DNA of 9,305 nucleotides from CAMBDR01 sp046597185 (GTDB lineage Bacteria; Pseudomonadota; Gammaproteobacteria; Burkholderiales; Burkholderiaceae_D): the NCBI GenBank assembly GCA_046597185.1, contig JBKJLF010000243.1, positions 1 to 9,305 of the forward strand, in the 5' to 3' direction. Shown here piece by piece: positions 1-6,349 of this stretch (within the stretch, counting starts at the first letter, position 1; each line of letters begins with the position of its first letter). The notes below the pieces were generated by a model. That model did no database searches. It was not told where the DNA came from and saw only the letters and a list, made by a program, of their open reading frames with translations. A program made the translations under genes and the position numbers.

Positions 1-348
1 GGGAAAGACGACATACGGTTGCCATTGTGGGTCAGCCAGCAGCGTCAACAGTGCAGGGTTGACCGTGGTGCGCGCCCAACCAAAGGCCATGGTGTCGGGC
101 ACCACATCGGCAATCAACCAGCCGGTGTTGCTGGGCTTGAGCGTTTCATGCTCGGCCATGAGCAAGCACACCCCGGCGCGCGTGGGCACGACCGGGCGCA
201 GCGCGCAGACGAAATGGCTTAAAATCAGGCGGCAGCCGGTGCAGCGCTCACCCTTGGGGCCACCACGGGCCAGAAATGGGCGGGTACTGCGTGTGAGGCG
301 GTCGGCGCGCAGGCGCGCTACGGCGTGGGGCGGGGTGGGTGGGTTCAT
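1..348 (-). CDS. tapT: tRNA-uridine aminocarboxypropyltransferase (DTW domain, YfiP/TapT-like), 5' part only
   Basis: Reading the minus strand from an ATG at 348-346 gives 116 open codons that run off the left edge; the C-terminus is outside the window. The family transfers the aminocarboxypropyl group of S-adenosylmethionine to a uridine in tRNA (acp3U) in the cytoplasm. Seen here: an N-terminal arginine-rich stretch ending STRPFLARGG (residues 21-30), a cysteine cluster beginning RCTGC (35-39) with a further Cys48, then CLLMAEHETLKPSNTGWLIA (61-80) and WQPYVVFP (109-116). These match the E. coli YfiP/TapT pattern I recall, including KPSNTG and the PDT-x-AF segment. The DTW motif itself lies beyond the edge. 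An in-frame ATG at 366-364 would add six residues; neither start has a clear Shine-Dalgarno. The expected cysteine at position 46 is Phe. The gene is divergent from the jet operon and is probably a housekeeping flank. Confidence 0.88.
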   Translation of the reverse strand, partial: MNPPTPPHAVARLRADRLTRSTRPFLARGGPKGERCTGCRLILSHFVCALRPVVPTRAGVCLLMAEHETLKPSNTGWLIADVVPDTMAFGWARTTVNPALLTLLADPQWQPYVVFP

Positions 349-422
349 GTTTGGAGCAGGATTCATGCCAGGTTTTTGTCAAAATCAATCGTCAAGGACT
401 GGTATTGTAGTGCAACATGCGT

Positions 423-523
423 TGTGCATTTGCGATGATTGTGGTGATCAAGTCGATTTTGCCTGAAATTACTACCCGGTTTCAGGTAAAATTGCCCAAT
501 CTGCCATTGAGGGCAAATGCACA
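423..523. repeat. Two nested inverted repeats in the tapT-jetA divergent intergenic region
   Basis: The outer arms are perfect 11-bp inverted copies, TGTGCATTTGC at 423-433 and GCAAATGCACA at 513-523. The inner arms are 12 bp with one mismatch (a G-T wobble in RNA), TTTTGCCTGAAA at 457-468 and TTTCAGGTAAAA at 480-491, with an 11-nt loop. The two pairs share nearly the same centre (473 and 474), so they could form one long interrupted hairpin or cruciform. A third pair, TTGCCC 492-497 and GGGCAA 511-516, overlaps the outer right arm and would compete with the outer stem. No T-run follows, so it does not look like a terminator. It could be an operator pair, a structured leader, or a small palindromic repeat element. 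Confidence 0.7.
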
Positions 524-529
524 CTATTC

Positions 530-534
530 AAGGA
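530..534 (+). promoter_or_regulatory. Shine-Dalgarno of the jetA leader ORF
   Basis: AAGGA lies 8 nt before the ATG at 543-545. It is the only strong ribosome binding site in this intergenic region; the jetA start at 604 has none. Confidence 0.45.
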
Positions 535-542
535 AAAGCGCA

Positions 543-614
543 ATGTTTCGCTCGTGTATCCGATTCCTTCCGCAATTGGTCAACTTAAGTTACGGCCACC
601 GCCATGGCGCTTGA
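543..614 (+). CDS. Possible 23-residue leader peptide overlapping the jetA start
   Basis: This small ORF starts at an ATG placed 8 nt after AAGGA and ends at a TGA (612-614) that lies inside jetA, so the two overlap by 11 nt. It encodes a short basic peptide beginning MFRSCIRFLPQL and ending YGHRHGA; I recognise no homology. The jetA ATG at 604 has no Shine-Dalgarno of its own, and an in-frame TAA at 586-588 rules out a longer jetA. A ribosome terminating at 612-614 would be well placed to re-initiate at 604, so a translational-coupling role is plausible. An ORF this short could arise by chance, so it stays a candidate. Confidence 0.35.
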   Translation: MFRSCIRFLPQLVNLSYGHRHGA

Positions 615-2064
615 TTTCGCCACCCTCGACCAACTGCGCGCCCAGCACCCGGCCTGGCGCTTACTGGTCTCGCCCCATGCGCCGCTGATCGCCAGTTTTT
701 TGCACCGCGTCTTCATCGTGCCCAATGTGCGCGTGATGGCGGCGCTGGATTTAAGCGAAGCGCTGGAAGATGAATTGTTTGCCCTGCGCCAGCACCTGGG
801 GCCGGACAGCTTTCCCGGTAGCGCGCTGGATTACCTGAACGAGTGGGCCAACCCGAAAAAAGGCTGGTTGCGCCGCTTTTACCGCCAAGGTTCGGACGAA
901 CTCCAGTTTGATATCACTCCCGCCACTGAAAAAGCCATCGCCTGGCTGGGCACCTTGCTCGAACGCAGCTTTGTTGGCACTGAATCGCGCCTGCTGACGC
1001 TGTTTGAATTGCTCAAACAAATGAGCGCCGGCAGTGAAATTGACCCGGCCAAGCGGCTGGCCGAGTTGCACAAAAAACGCGCCGAAATCGATGCCGAAAT
1101 CGCCCAGGTGGAAGCGGGTAAGATGGTGCTGCTGGACGATACCGAAGTCAAAGACCGCTTCCAGCAATTTACCCAATTGGCGCGCGATTTGCTGAGCGAT
1201 TTTCGTGAAGTGGAACATAATTTCCGCCAGCTCGACCGCCGCGTGCGCGAGCGCATCGCCCTGTGGGACGGGGCCAAGGGCGCGCTGCTGGAACAGATTA
1301 TGGGCGAGCGCGACGCGATTGCCGATTCCGATCAGGGACGCAGTTTTCGTGCTTTTTGGGATTTTTTAATGTCCAGTCGCCGCCAGGAAGAATTAACCGA
1401 GCTGCTGGCGCAGGTGTTGGCGCTGCCCGCCGTGGACGAATTGAAACCCGACCCGCGCACCCGCCGCGTACATTACGACTGGCTGGAAGCGGGCGAACAT
1501 ACCCAGCGCACGGTGGCGCAATTGTCGCAGCAGTTGCGGCGCTTTCTGGATGACCAGGCCTGGCTGGAAAACCGACGCATCATGGAGATTTTGCACGGCA
1601 TCGAGGCCAAGGCACTGGCCCTGCGTGGGTTTGGTATCAACACGAAAGAGCCATGCATGCAACTCGATGCCGCCAGTGCCGATATCGAGCTGGCGCTGGA
1701 GCGCCCACTGCATACCCCGGTTGCCAAACCCTTGATTGCCGATTTGGCATTCGACGCCAGCGAGCTTGAGATTGACCCTGCCGCGCTATACGGGCAAGTG
1801 GTGGTGGATAGCGCGGCCTTGCTGCGCCATATTCGCCAGAGTTTGCAAGAGCGCAGCCAAATCACGCTCAAAGATTTGGTCGCCAGCCAACCACTGGTGC
1901 ACGGCTTGGCCGAGCTGGTGGTGTATTTGCAACTGGGTAGCGAACAGTTTAAGGCTGTGGTGGAGGAAGAAAATATCGAAACCATAGTCTGGCAAGCGAT
2001 GGATGCAGCGGGCAAGCAAGTGCAGCGCCAGGCGCGTATGCCGCGTGTCATTTTTGTGCGATGA
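604..2064 (+). CDS. jetA: Wadjet anti-plasmid system subunit JetA (DUF3375 family, kleisin)
   Basis: This 486-residue protein matches the DUF3375/JetA family in length and sequence. In Wadjet, JetA is the kleisin that bridges the two heads of the JetC SMC dimer and binds JetB, and it is related to MksF of condensin-like Mks complexes. Seen here: the N-terminal segment LRAQHPAWRLLVSPHAPLIA (11-30) typical of the family, a conserved RRFYRQGSDELQFDITPATE block (90-109), TESRLLTLFELLKQM (126-140), and a short charged coiled-coil-like stretch at about 148-173. The ATG at 604 is the only ATG after the in-frame stop at 586-588. It lacks a Shine-Dalgarno and overlaps a possible leader ORF, suggesting coupled translation. 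It is the first gene of the operon. jetB follows after 9 nt if jetB starts at GTG 2074, or 18 nt if it starts at ATG 2083. Confidence 0.95.
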   Translation: MALDFATLDQLRAQHPAWRLLVSPHAPLIASFLHRVFIVPNVRVMAALDLSEALEDELFALRQHLGPDSFPGSALDYLNEWANPKKGWLRRFYRQGSDELQFDITPATEKAIAWLGTLLERSFVGTESRLLTLFELLKQMSAGSEIDPAKRLAELHKKRAEIDAEIAQVEAGKMVLLDDTEVKDRFQQFTQLARDLLSDFREVEHNFRQLDRRVRERIALWDGAKGALLEQIMGERDAIADSDQGRSFRAFWDFLMSSRRQEELTELLAQVLALPAVDELKPDPRTRRVHYDWLEAGEHTQRTVAQLSQQLRRFLDDQAWLENRRIMEILHGIEAKALALRGFGINTKEPCMQLDAASADIELALERPLHTPVAKPLIADLAFDASELEIDPAALYGQVVVDSAALLRHIRQSLQERSQITLKDLVASQPLVHGLAELVVYLQLGSEQFKAVVEEENIETIVWQAMDAAGKQVQRQARMPRVIFVR

Positions 2065-2073
2065 ACGAGAAAT

Positions 2074-2784
2074 GTGAACAGTATGGAACCGAATCAAGGC
2101 AATAACGCCGACAACAATGCTGCCAACAGCGCCGCCGCCCCCCAGCTTTCCCCCTTGGTGATTCAATTGCTCAAGGGCGTGCTGTATCGTGAAGACGATG
2201 AACGGCTGTGGAGCGGCTTGCTCAATTTGCAGGCCAGGGTGCGCGACTATATTGCCGTGCTGGGCCTGGAACTGGTGCTGGACGAAGCCGAAGGCTACGC
2301 CTTTTTAAAAAGCCGTCCCGAAAGCGCGGATGGCGAGCCAGACCAGGCCGCAGCCAAACTGCCGCGCCTGGTGGCGCGCCGCCCACTCTCGTTTCCGGTT
2401 AGCCTGCTACTGGCCTTGCTGCGTAAAAAACTGGCTGAATTTGATGCCAGCGGCAGCGATACCCGCTTAATCCTGACGCGCGACGACATGGTGGAACTGG
2501 TACGCGTGTTTTTGCCCGAAAGCAGCAATGAAGCCAAGCTGATCGACCAGATTGAAGAGCAAATCAATAAAGTCGTCGCACTTGGATTTTTGCGCCGTTT
2601 AAAGTCAAGCGCGGGCAAGGACGTGCCCAATAGCGCCGCCAATTTTGAAGTGCTGCGCATTTTAAAAGCCTTTGTCGATGCGCAATGGCTGGCCGAATTT
2701 GATACCCGGCTGGCGGCCTACCATGCGCAACTTAGCGGGGCTGACTTGGTTGCGCCAGCCAGAGCCAAAGATAGCGATGAATAA
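2074..2784 (+). CDS. jetB: Wadjet anti-plasmid system subunit JetB (DUF4194 family, KITE protein)
   Basis: This protein of about 236 residues has the size and position of JetB. JetB is the KITE (tandem winged-helix) subunit, equivalent to MksE, which dimerises and sits on the JetA kleisin to help hold DNA on the SMC complex. Seen here: a polar Asn/Ala-rich N-terminal tail (about 7-23), then the family core from LSPLVIQLLKGVLYREDDER (25-44) through LQARVRDYIAVLGLELVLDE (52-71), RRPLSFPVSLLLALLRKKL in the middle, and a second winged-helix-like part near the C-terminus. The start is uncertain: GTG at 2074 follows a weak CGAGAA, while the ATG at 2083 would shorten the protein by three residues. 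The gene ends in an 11-bp tandem repeat array that carries its stop codon. Confidence 0.93.
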   Translation: MNSMEPNQGNNADNNAANSAAAPQLSPLVIQLLKGVLYREDDERLWSGLLNLQARVRDYIAVLGLELVLDEAEGYAFLKSRPESADGEPDQAAAKLPRLVARRPLSFPVSLLLALLRKKLAEFDASGSDTRLILTRDDMVELVRVFLPESSNEAKLIDQIEEQINKVVALGFLRRLKSSAGKDVPNSAANFEVLRILKAFVDAQWLAEFDTRLAAYHAQLSGADLVAPARAKDSDE

Positions 2785-2818
2785 GCGATGAATAAGCGAT
2801 GATTAAGCAAATGAGTAA
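2774..2818 (+). repeat. 11-bp tandem repeat array at the jetB-jetC junction
   Basis: The unit GCGATGAATAA occurs at 2774-2784 and exactly again at 2785-2795. A third copy with one change is at 2796-2806 and a degenerate 12-nt copy at 2807-2818. The first copy supplies the last codons and TAA stop of jetB; the rest fill most of the 43-nt gap to jetC and run into its ribosome binding site. Since 11 is not a multiple of 3, copy-number change shifts frame, but the first unit already carries the stop. It looks like slippage duplication of the gene end. Confidence 0.85.
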
Positions 2819-2821
2819 GGA
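2816..2821 (+). promoter_or_regulatory. Shine-Dalgarno of jetC
   Basis: TAAGGA ends 6 nt before the ATG at 2828 and supports that start. It sits at the downstream end of the 11-bp tandem repeat array. Confidence 0.7.
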
Positions 2822-2827
2822 TAAAGC

Positions 2828-5800
2828 ATGAGCCGCGAACCGGATTCCATGGGTTTTGATTTTGTTGCCGACGACACGCTCTCGGGCTTTCGCCTGAAAA
2901 GGCTGGAAGTGCTGAACTGGGGCACGTTCGACGCACGCGTGTGGGCCTTGCAGTTGGACGGGCGCAATGGCTTGCTGACGGGCGACATCGGTTCGGGCAA
3001 ATCCACGCTGGTGGATGCCGTCACCACTTTGCTGGTGCCCTCGCACCGCATCACCTACAATAAAGCCGCCGGAGCCGACAAGCAAGAGCGCACGCTACGC
3101 TCTTACGTGCTGGGGCATTACAAATCCGAGCGTAGCGAGGTAACCGGTGCTTCCAAGCCCGTCTCGCTGCGCGAGCAAAACACCTATAGCGTCATTTTGG
3201 GCGTATTCCACAACGCGGGTTTTGACCAAACCGTTACCCTGGCTCAGGTGTTTTGGCTCAAGGATGCGCACGGCCAGCCCGCGCGCTTTTATGCCGGGGC
3301 CGAGCGTGAACTCTCCATCGCCAAGGACTTTGCCCACTTCGGCACCGACATCGCCCAACTGCGCAAACGCCTGCGGGCAGATCACGTGGAAATTGAAGAC
3401 GCCTTCCCCAAATATGGTGCCTGGTTTCGCCGTCGCTTTGGCATCGAAAACGAACAGGCGCTGGAATTATTCCACCAAACCGTATCGATGAAGCAGGTCG
3501 GCAATTTAACCGATTTTGTGCGCAGCCATATGCTGGAACCATTTGACGTGGCCCCGCGCATTGCCGCCCTGATTACTCATGTGGATGATTTAAACCGTGC
3601 CCATGAAGCCGTGCTCAAAGCCAAGCGCCAGGTGGAAATGCTGCAACCGCTGGTACATGATTGCCAGCGCCACAGCGAGTTGGTGGCCCAGGTGGACGAT
3701 TTGCGCCAGTGCCGCGAAGGCTTGCGTGCTCACTTTGCCGGCTTAAAGTTGGGCTTGCTGGAAAAACGCCTGTTGAATTTGGCCGAAGAATGGACGCGGC
3801 AAGATAAGGACGTGAAGCGGCTGGACGAACGGCGCGCCAACCAGCGGGCCGAAGTGGATGAACTCAAGCAGGCAGTGGCCGAGAATGGCGGTGACCGTCT
3901 GGCGCGTCTCTGTGCAGAAATCCGCAAAAAAGAAAGCCTGCGTGACGCGCGCAGGCAAAAGGCCGGGCGCTACGCCCAACTGTGCGCCAGCGTGGCGGGC
4001 GGGGCGGGCGGGGTGTCAGCCGAACCTCAAACCAGCACAGCCAATTTGGATGAAGCACAGTTTTTACGCCAGCGCAGCCAGTTTGCCGATTTGTTCGACA
4101 CCTTGCGCCAGCGTGATCTGGATTTGCAAAACGCCCAAACCGAGCATGGCGTGACGCTGCGCCAGGGCAAGCAAGAGCATGAAACCCTGCAAGCTGAAAT
4201 TACCAGCTTGAAGCGCCGTCGCAGCAATATCGACGACCAGCAAATTCGCATCCGCCAGCAGTTATGCAGCGCATTGGGTTGCAAAGAAGAAGTGATGCCG
4301 TTTGTCGGTGAATTGTTGCAAGTGCATGAAGACGAGCGCGACTGGGAAGGCGCGGCAGAGCGCCTGCTGCGCGGCTTTGGCCTGGCTTTGCTGGTGCCGG
4401 ACGCGCATTACAAAGACGTGGCGCAATGGGTAGACCAAAGCTATTTGCGTGGGCGGCTGGTGTACTTTCATGTGCGCGCGCCCAAGCGTGGCGAGGTGCT
4501 GGAAGTGGCGGCAGATTCCCTGGTGCGAAAAATTGCCATCAAGCCCGATTCTGAATTTTACCTGTGGCTGGAGCGCGAGTTGGCGCATCGGTTTGACGTG
4601 AGTTGCTGCGCCACGCAAGAACAATTTCGCCGCGCCACGCGCGCCATCACGCGTGCCGGCCAAATCAAAGACCCGAGTGGCCGCCACGAAAAAGACGACC
4701 GCGCCCCCTTGGATGACCGCAGCCGCTACGTGTTGGGCTGGAGCAATCAAGCCAAAATCGCCGTGCTGGAAGCCAATTGCCGGGCGCTGGAGCAGCGTCT
4801 GGGCGAGTTGGGCAGCCAAATCGGCAAGATCATGGCGGAGCGCCAGGGCTTGGCAAAGCAACTTGATGCCCTGGGGCGGCTGGAAGAGTTTGCCGATTTT
4901 GACGAAATCGACTGGGCCAGCGTGGCCAGTGAAATCGCCGCGCTGGACGATGAGCGCCAAAAGTTGGAGGCAGCGTCGGATTTATTGCAACAACTGACCC
5001 TGCGTTTGCAGCAAGCCAATCTGGCTTTGGCGGGCACCGAAACCGAGCTGGAACAAATGCGCGACAAACGCTCGCGCACCGAGGCGCGGCGTGACGATGC
5101 GTTGGCCTTGCAACTGGCAACCCGGCAAGTGGTGGATGAAAATCAGTCTGAAAACATGGTTGATGCACAAGCCGCTTCACAAGTCGATGCGCAAGCCACA
5201 GCCAGCCGCAGCCAACGCCTGGAAGCGATGCGGCAAGAAGCCTTGGGCGAGCATCAACTGACGGTGGAGTCGTGCGACAACCGGGCGCAAGACTTGCGCA
5301 ACTGGCTGCAAAGCAAGATCGACAATGAAGACCGCAACATCAAGCGCCTGCGTGACAAAATCACCCAAGCCATGATGGGGTTCAAGGAAGCGTTTAAGCT
5401 GGAAACGGCCGAGTTTGACGCCAATATCGACGCCGCCCACGAATATCAAAACCTGTTGGATCAACTGGGGCGCGACGACTTGCCGCGTTTTGAGGCGCGC
5501 TTCAAGGAACTGCTCAACGTCAACACGATTAACGAAATCGCCAATTTCAATGCGCAACTCTCGCGGGAGCGGCAAACCATTGGCGAGCGCATTGGCCGCA
5601 TCAATGAATCGCTCAATCAAATTGATTACAACGCCGGGCGCTATATTGTGCTGGAATCACAGTCCAGCCCGGACGCAGAAATCCGCGACTTTCAAACCCA
5701 ATTGCGCGCCTGCACCGAAAACGCCTTGGCCGGTAGCGATGACGCGCAGTATTCCGAGGGTAAGTTTTTGCAGGTGAAAGCCATTATTGACCGTTTCCGT

Positions 5801-6349
5801 GGGCGCGATGGCACGTCGGAGCTGGATCGGCGCTGGACTGCCAAAGTAACCGATGTGCGCAACTGGTTTTTATTTGCCGCCAGTGAACGCTGGCGGCATG
5901 ATGGCAGCGAGTATGAGCATTATTCTGATTCGGGCGGTAAATCCGGTGGGCAAAAAGAAAAGCTGGCCTATACCATTTTGGCAGCCAGTTTGGCGTATCA
6001 GTTTGGTCTGGAATGGGGAGCAGTGCGCTCGCGCTCGTTCCGTTTTGTGGTAATTGATGAAGCCTTTGGGCGGGGGTCGGATGAATCGGCGCAATATGGT
6101 TTAAAACTGTTTGCCCAGCTCAATTTGCAATTGCTGATCGTCACGCCGCTGCAAAAAATCCATATCATCGAACCGTTTGTGGCGAGCGTGGGCTTTGTGC
6201 ATAATGAAGCCGGGCGCGATTCCAAGTTGCGTAATTTGACGATTGAAGAATATCAGGCGCAGAAGCTTCAAAAGGCGCAGGCGCAACAGCTTGCGGCGCA
6301 GGTGCCTGGGGTGGTGCCTGGGGCGGTGCCGGGGGTGGAGGTGCCATGA
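2828..6349 (+). CDS. jetC: Wadjet anti-plasmid system SMC ATPase JetC
   Basis: This 1173-residue SMC-like ATPase is the motor of the Wadjet complex, related to MksB/MukB and COG4913. Head-to-head dimers hydrolyse ATP and extrude DNA loops until a small circular plasmid is recognised. Seen here: Walker A GDIGSGKST (52-60) in the N-terminal half-head, long charged coiled-coil stretches on both sides of a conserved central region with WEGAAERLLRGFGLALLVPD (about 500-520), the ABC signature YSDSGGKSGGQKEK starting at Tyr1032, and Walker B FVVIDE with Asp1077-Glu1078 followed by AFGRGSDES. All catalytic elements are intact. Odd features are a Gly-rich loop near residue 388, a duplicated VDAQA near 780, and a VPG-repeat tail at 1159-1173. 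The ATG at 2828 follows a good TAAGGA. The stop overlaps the jetD start by 4 nt (ATGA). Confidence 0.96.
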   Translation: MSREPDSMGFDFVADDTLSGFRLKRLEVLNWGTFDARVWALQLDGRNGLLTGDIGSGKSTLVDAVTTLLVPSHRITYNKAAGADKQERTLRSYVLGHYKSERSEVTGASKPVSLREQNTYSVILGVFHNAGFDQTVTLAQVFWLKDAHGQPARFYAGAERELSIAKDFAHFGTDIAQLRKRLRADHVEIEDAFPKYGAWFRRRFGIENEQALELFHQTVSMKQVGNLTDFVRSHMLEPFDVAPRIAALITHVDDLNRAHEAVLKAKRQVEMLQPLVHDCQRHSELVAQVDDLRQCREGLRAHFAGLKLGLLEKRLLNLAEEWTRQDKDVKRLDERRANQRAEVDELKQAVAENGGDRLARLCAEIRKKESLRDARRQKAGRYAQLCASVAGGAGGVSAEPQTSTANLDEAQFLRQRSQFADLFDTLRQRDLDLQNAQTEHGVTLRQGKQEHETLQAEITSLKRRRSNIDDQQIRIRQQLCSALGCKEEVMPFVGELLQVHEDERDWEGAAERLLRGFGLALLVPDAHYKDVAQWVDQSYLRGRLVYFHVRAPKRGEVLEVAADSLVRKIAIKPDSEFYLWLERELAHRFDVSCCATQEQFRRATRAITRAGQIKDPSGRHEKDDRAPLDDRSRYVLGWSNQAKIAVLEANCRALEQRLGELGSQIGKIMAERQGLAKQLDALGRLEEFADFDEIDWASVASEIAALDDERQKLEAASDLLQQLTLRLQQANLALAGTETELEQMRDKRSRTEARRDDALALQLATRQVVDENQSENMVDAQAASQVDAQATASRSQRLEAMRQEALGEHQLTVESCDNRAQDLRNWLQSKIDNEDRNIKRLRDKITQAMMGFKEAFKLETAEFDANIDAAHEYQNLLDQLGRDDLPRFEARFKELLNVNTINEIANFNAQLSRERQTIGERIGRINESLNQIDYNAGRYIVLESQSSPDAEIRDFQTQLRACTENALAGSDDAQYSEGKFLQVKAIIDRFRGRDGTSELDRRWTAKVTDVRNWFLFAASERWRHDGSEYEHYSDSGGKSGGQKEKLAYTILAASLAYQFGLEWGAVRSRSFRFVVIDEAFGRGSDESAQYGLKLFAQLNLQLLIVTPLQKIHIIEPFVASVGFVHNEAGRDSKLRNLTIEEYQAQKLQKAQAQQLAAQVPGVVPGAVPGVEVP
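6301..6336 (+). repeat. Three 12-bp tandem repeats coding the VPG tail of JetC
   Basis: Units GGTGCCTGGGGT (6301-6312), GGTGCCTGGGGC (6313-6324) and GGTGCCGGGGGT (6325-6336) are tandem copies. Starting at Val1159 they encode VPGV, VPGA, VPGV, followed by EVP and the stop. The 12-nt unit keeps the frame, so copy number can vary without breaking jetC. The array ends directly against the jetD ribosome binding site. Confidence 0.9.
6337..6342 (+). promoter_or_regulatory. Shine-Dalgarno of jetD inside jetC
   Basis: GGAGGT lies within the last codons of jetC, 3 nt before the jetD ATG at 6346. The sequence is near-perfect but the spacing is short. Together with the ATGA overlap it indicates coupled translation of jetC and jetD. 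Confidence 0.7.

Noticed and set aside
390..409. Minus-strand promoter for tapT (TACAAT read from 409 to 404)
   Set aside because: The hexamer is near-consensus but no acceptable -35 lies 16-18 nt upstream of it, so it is not listed as a feature.
59..466. Plus-strand 135-codon ORF over the left edge
   Set aside because: It is antisense to the well-supported TapT-like gene and its translation shows no recognisable family.
457..491. Inner hairpin as a Rho-independent terminator
   Set aside because: The stem is not GC-rich and no T-run follows on either strand at the right place; it lies between divergent genes where a terminator is not needed.
417..614. A 65-codon ORF starting at 417 and covering most of the intergenic region
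   Set aside because: The 417 start lacks a Shine-Dalgarno and the ORF would run through the nested inverted repeats. Only the final 23 codons from ATG 543 have a proper ribosome binding site, so only that part is kept as a candidate.
4262..4960. Minus-strand 232-codon ORF inside jetC
   Set aside because: It is an antisense shadow of a clearly conserved SMC gene. Long antisense frames are common in GC-rich coding DNA and no motif was seen.
2828..6349. JetC as SbcC or MukB
   Set aside because: The flanking DUF3375-, DUF4194- and DUF2220-type genes and the central WEGAAERLL segment place it in the Wadjet/COG4913 group. There is no SbcD, MukE or MukF neighbour.
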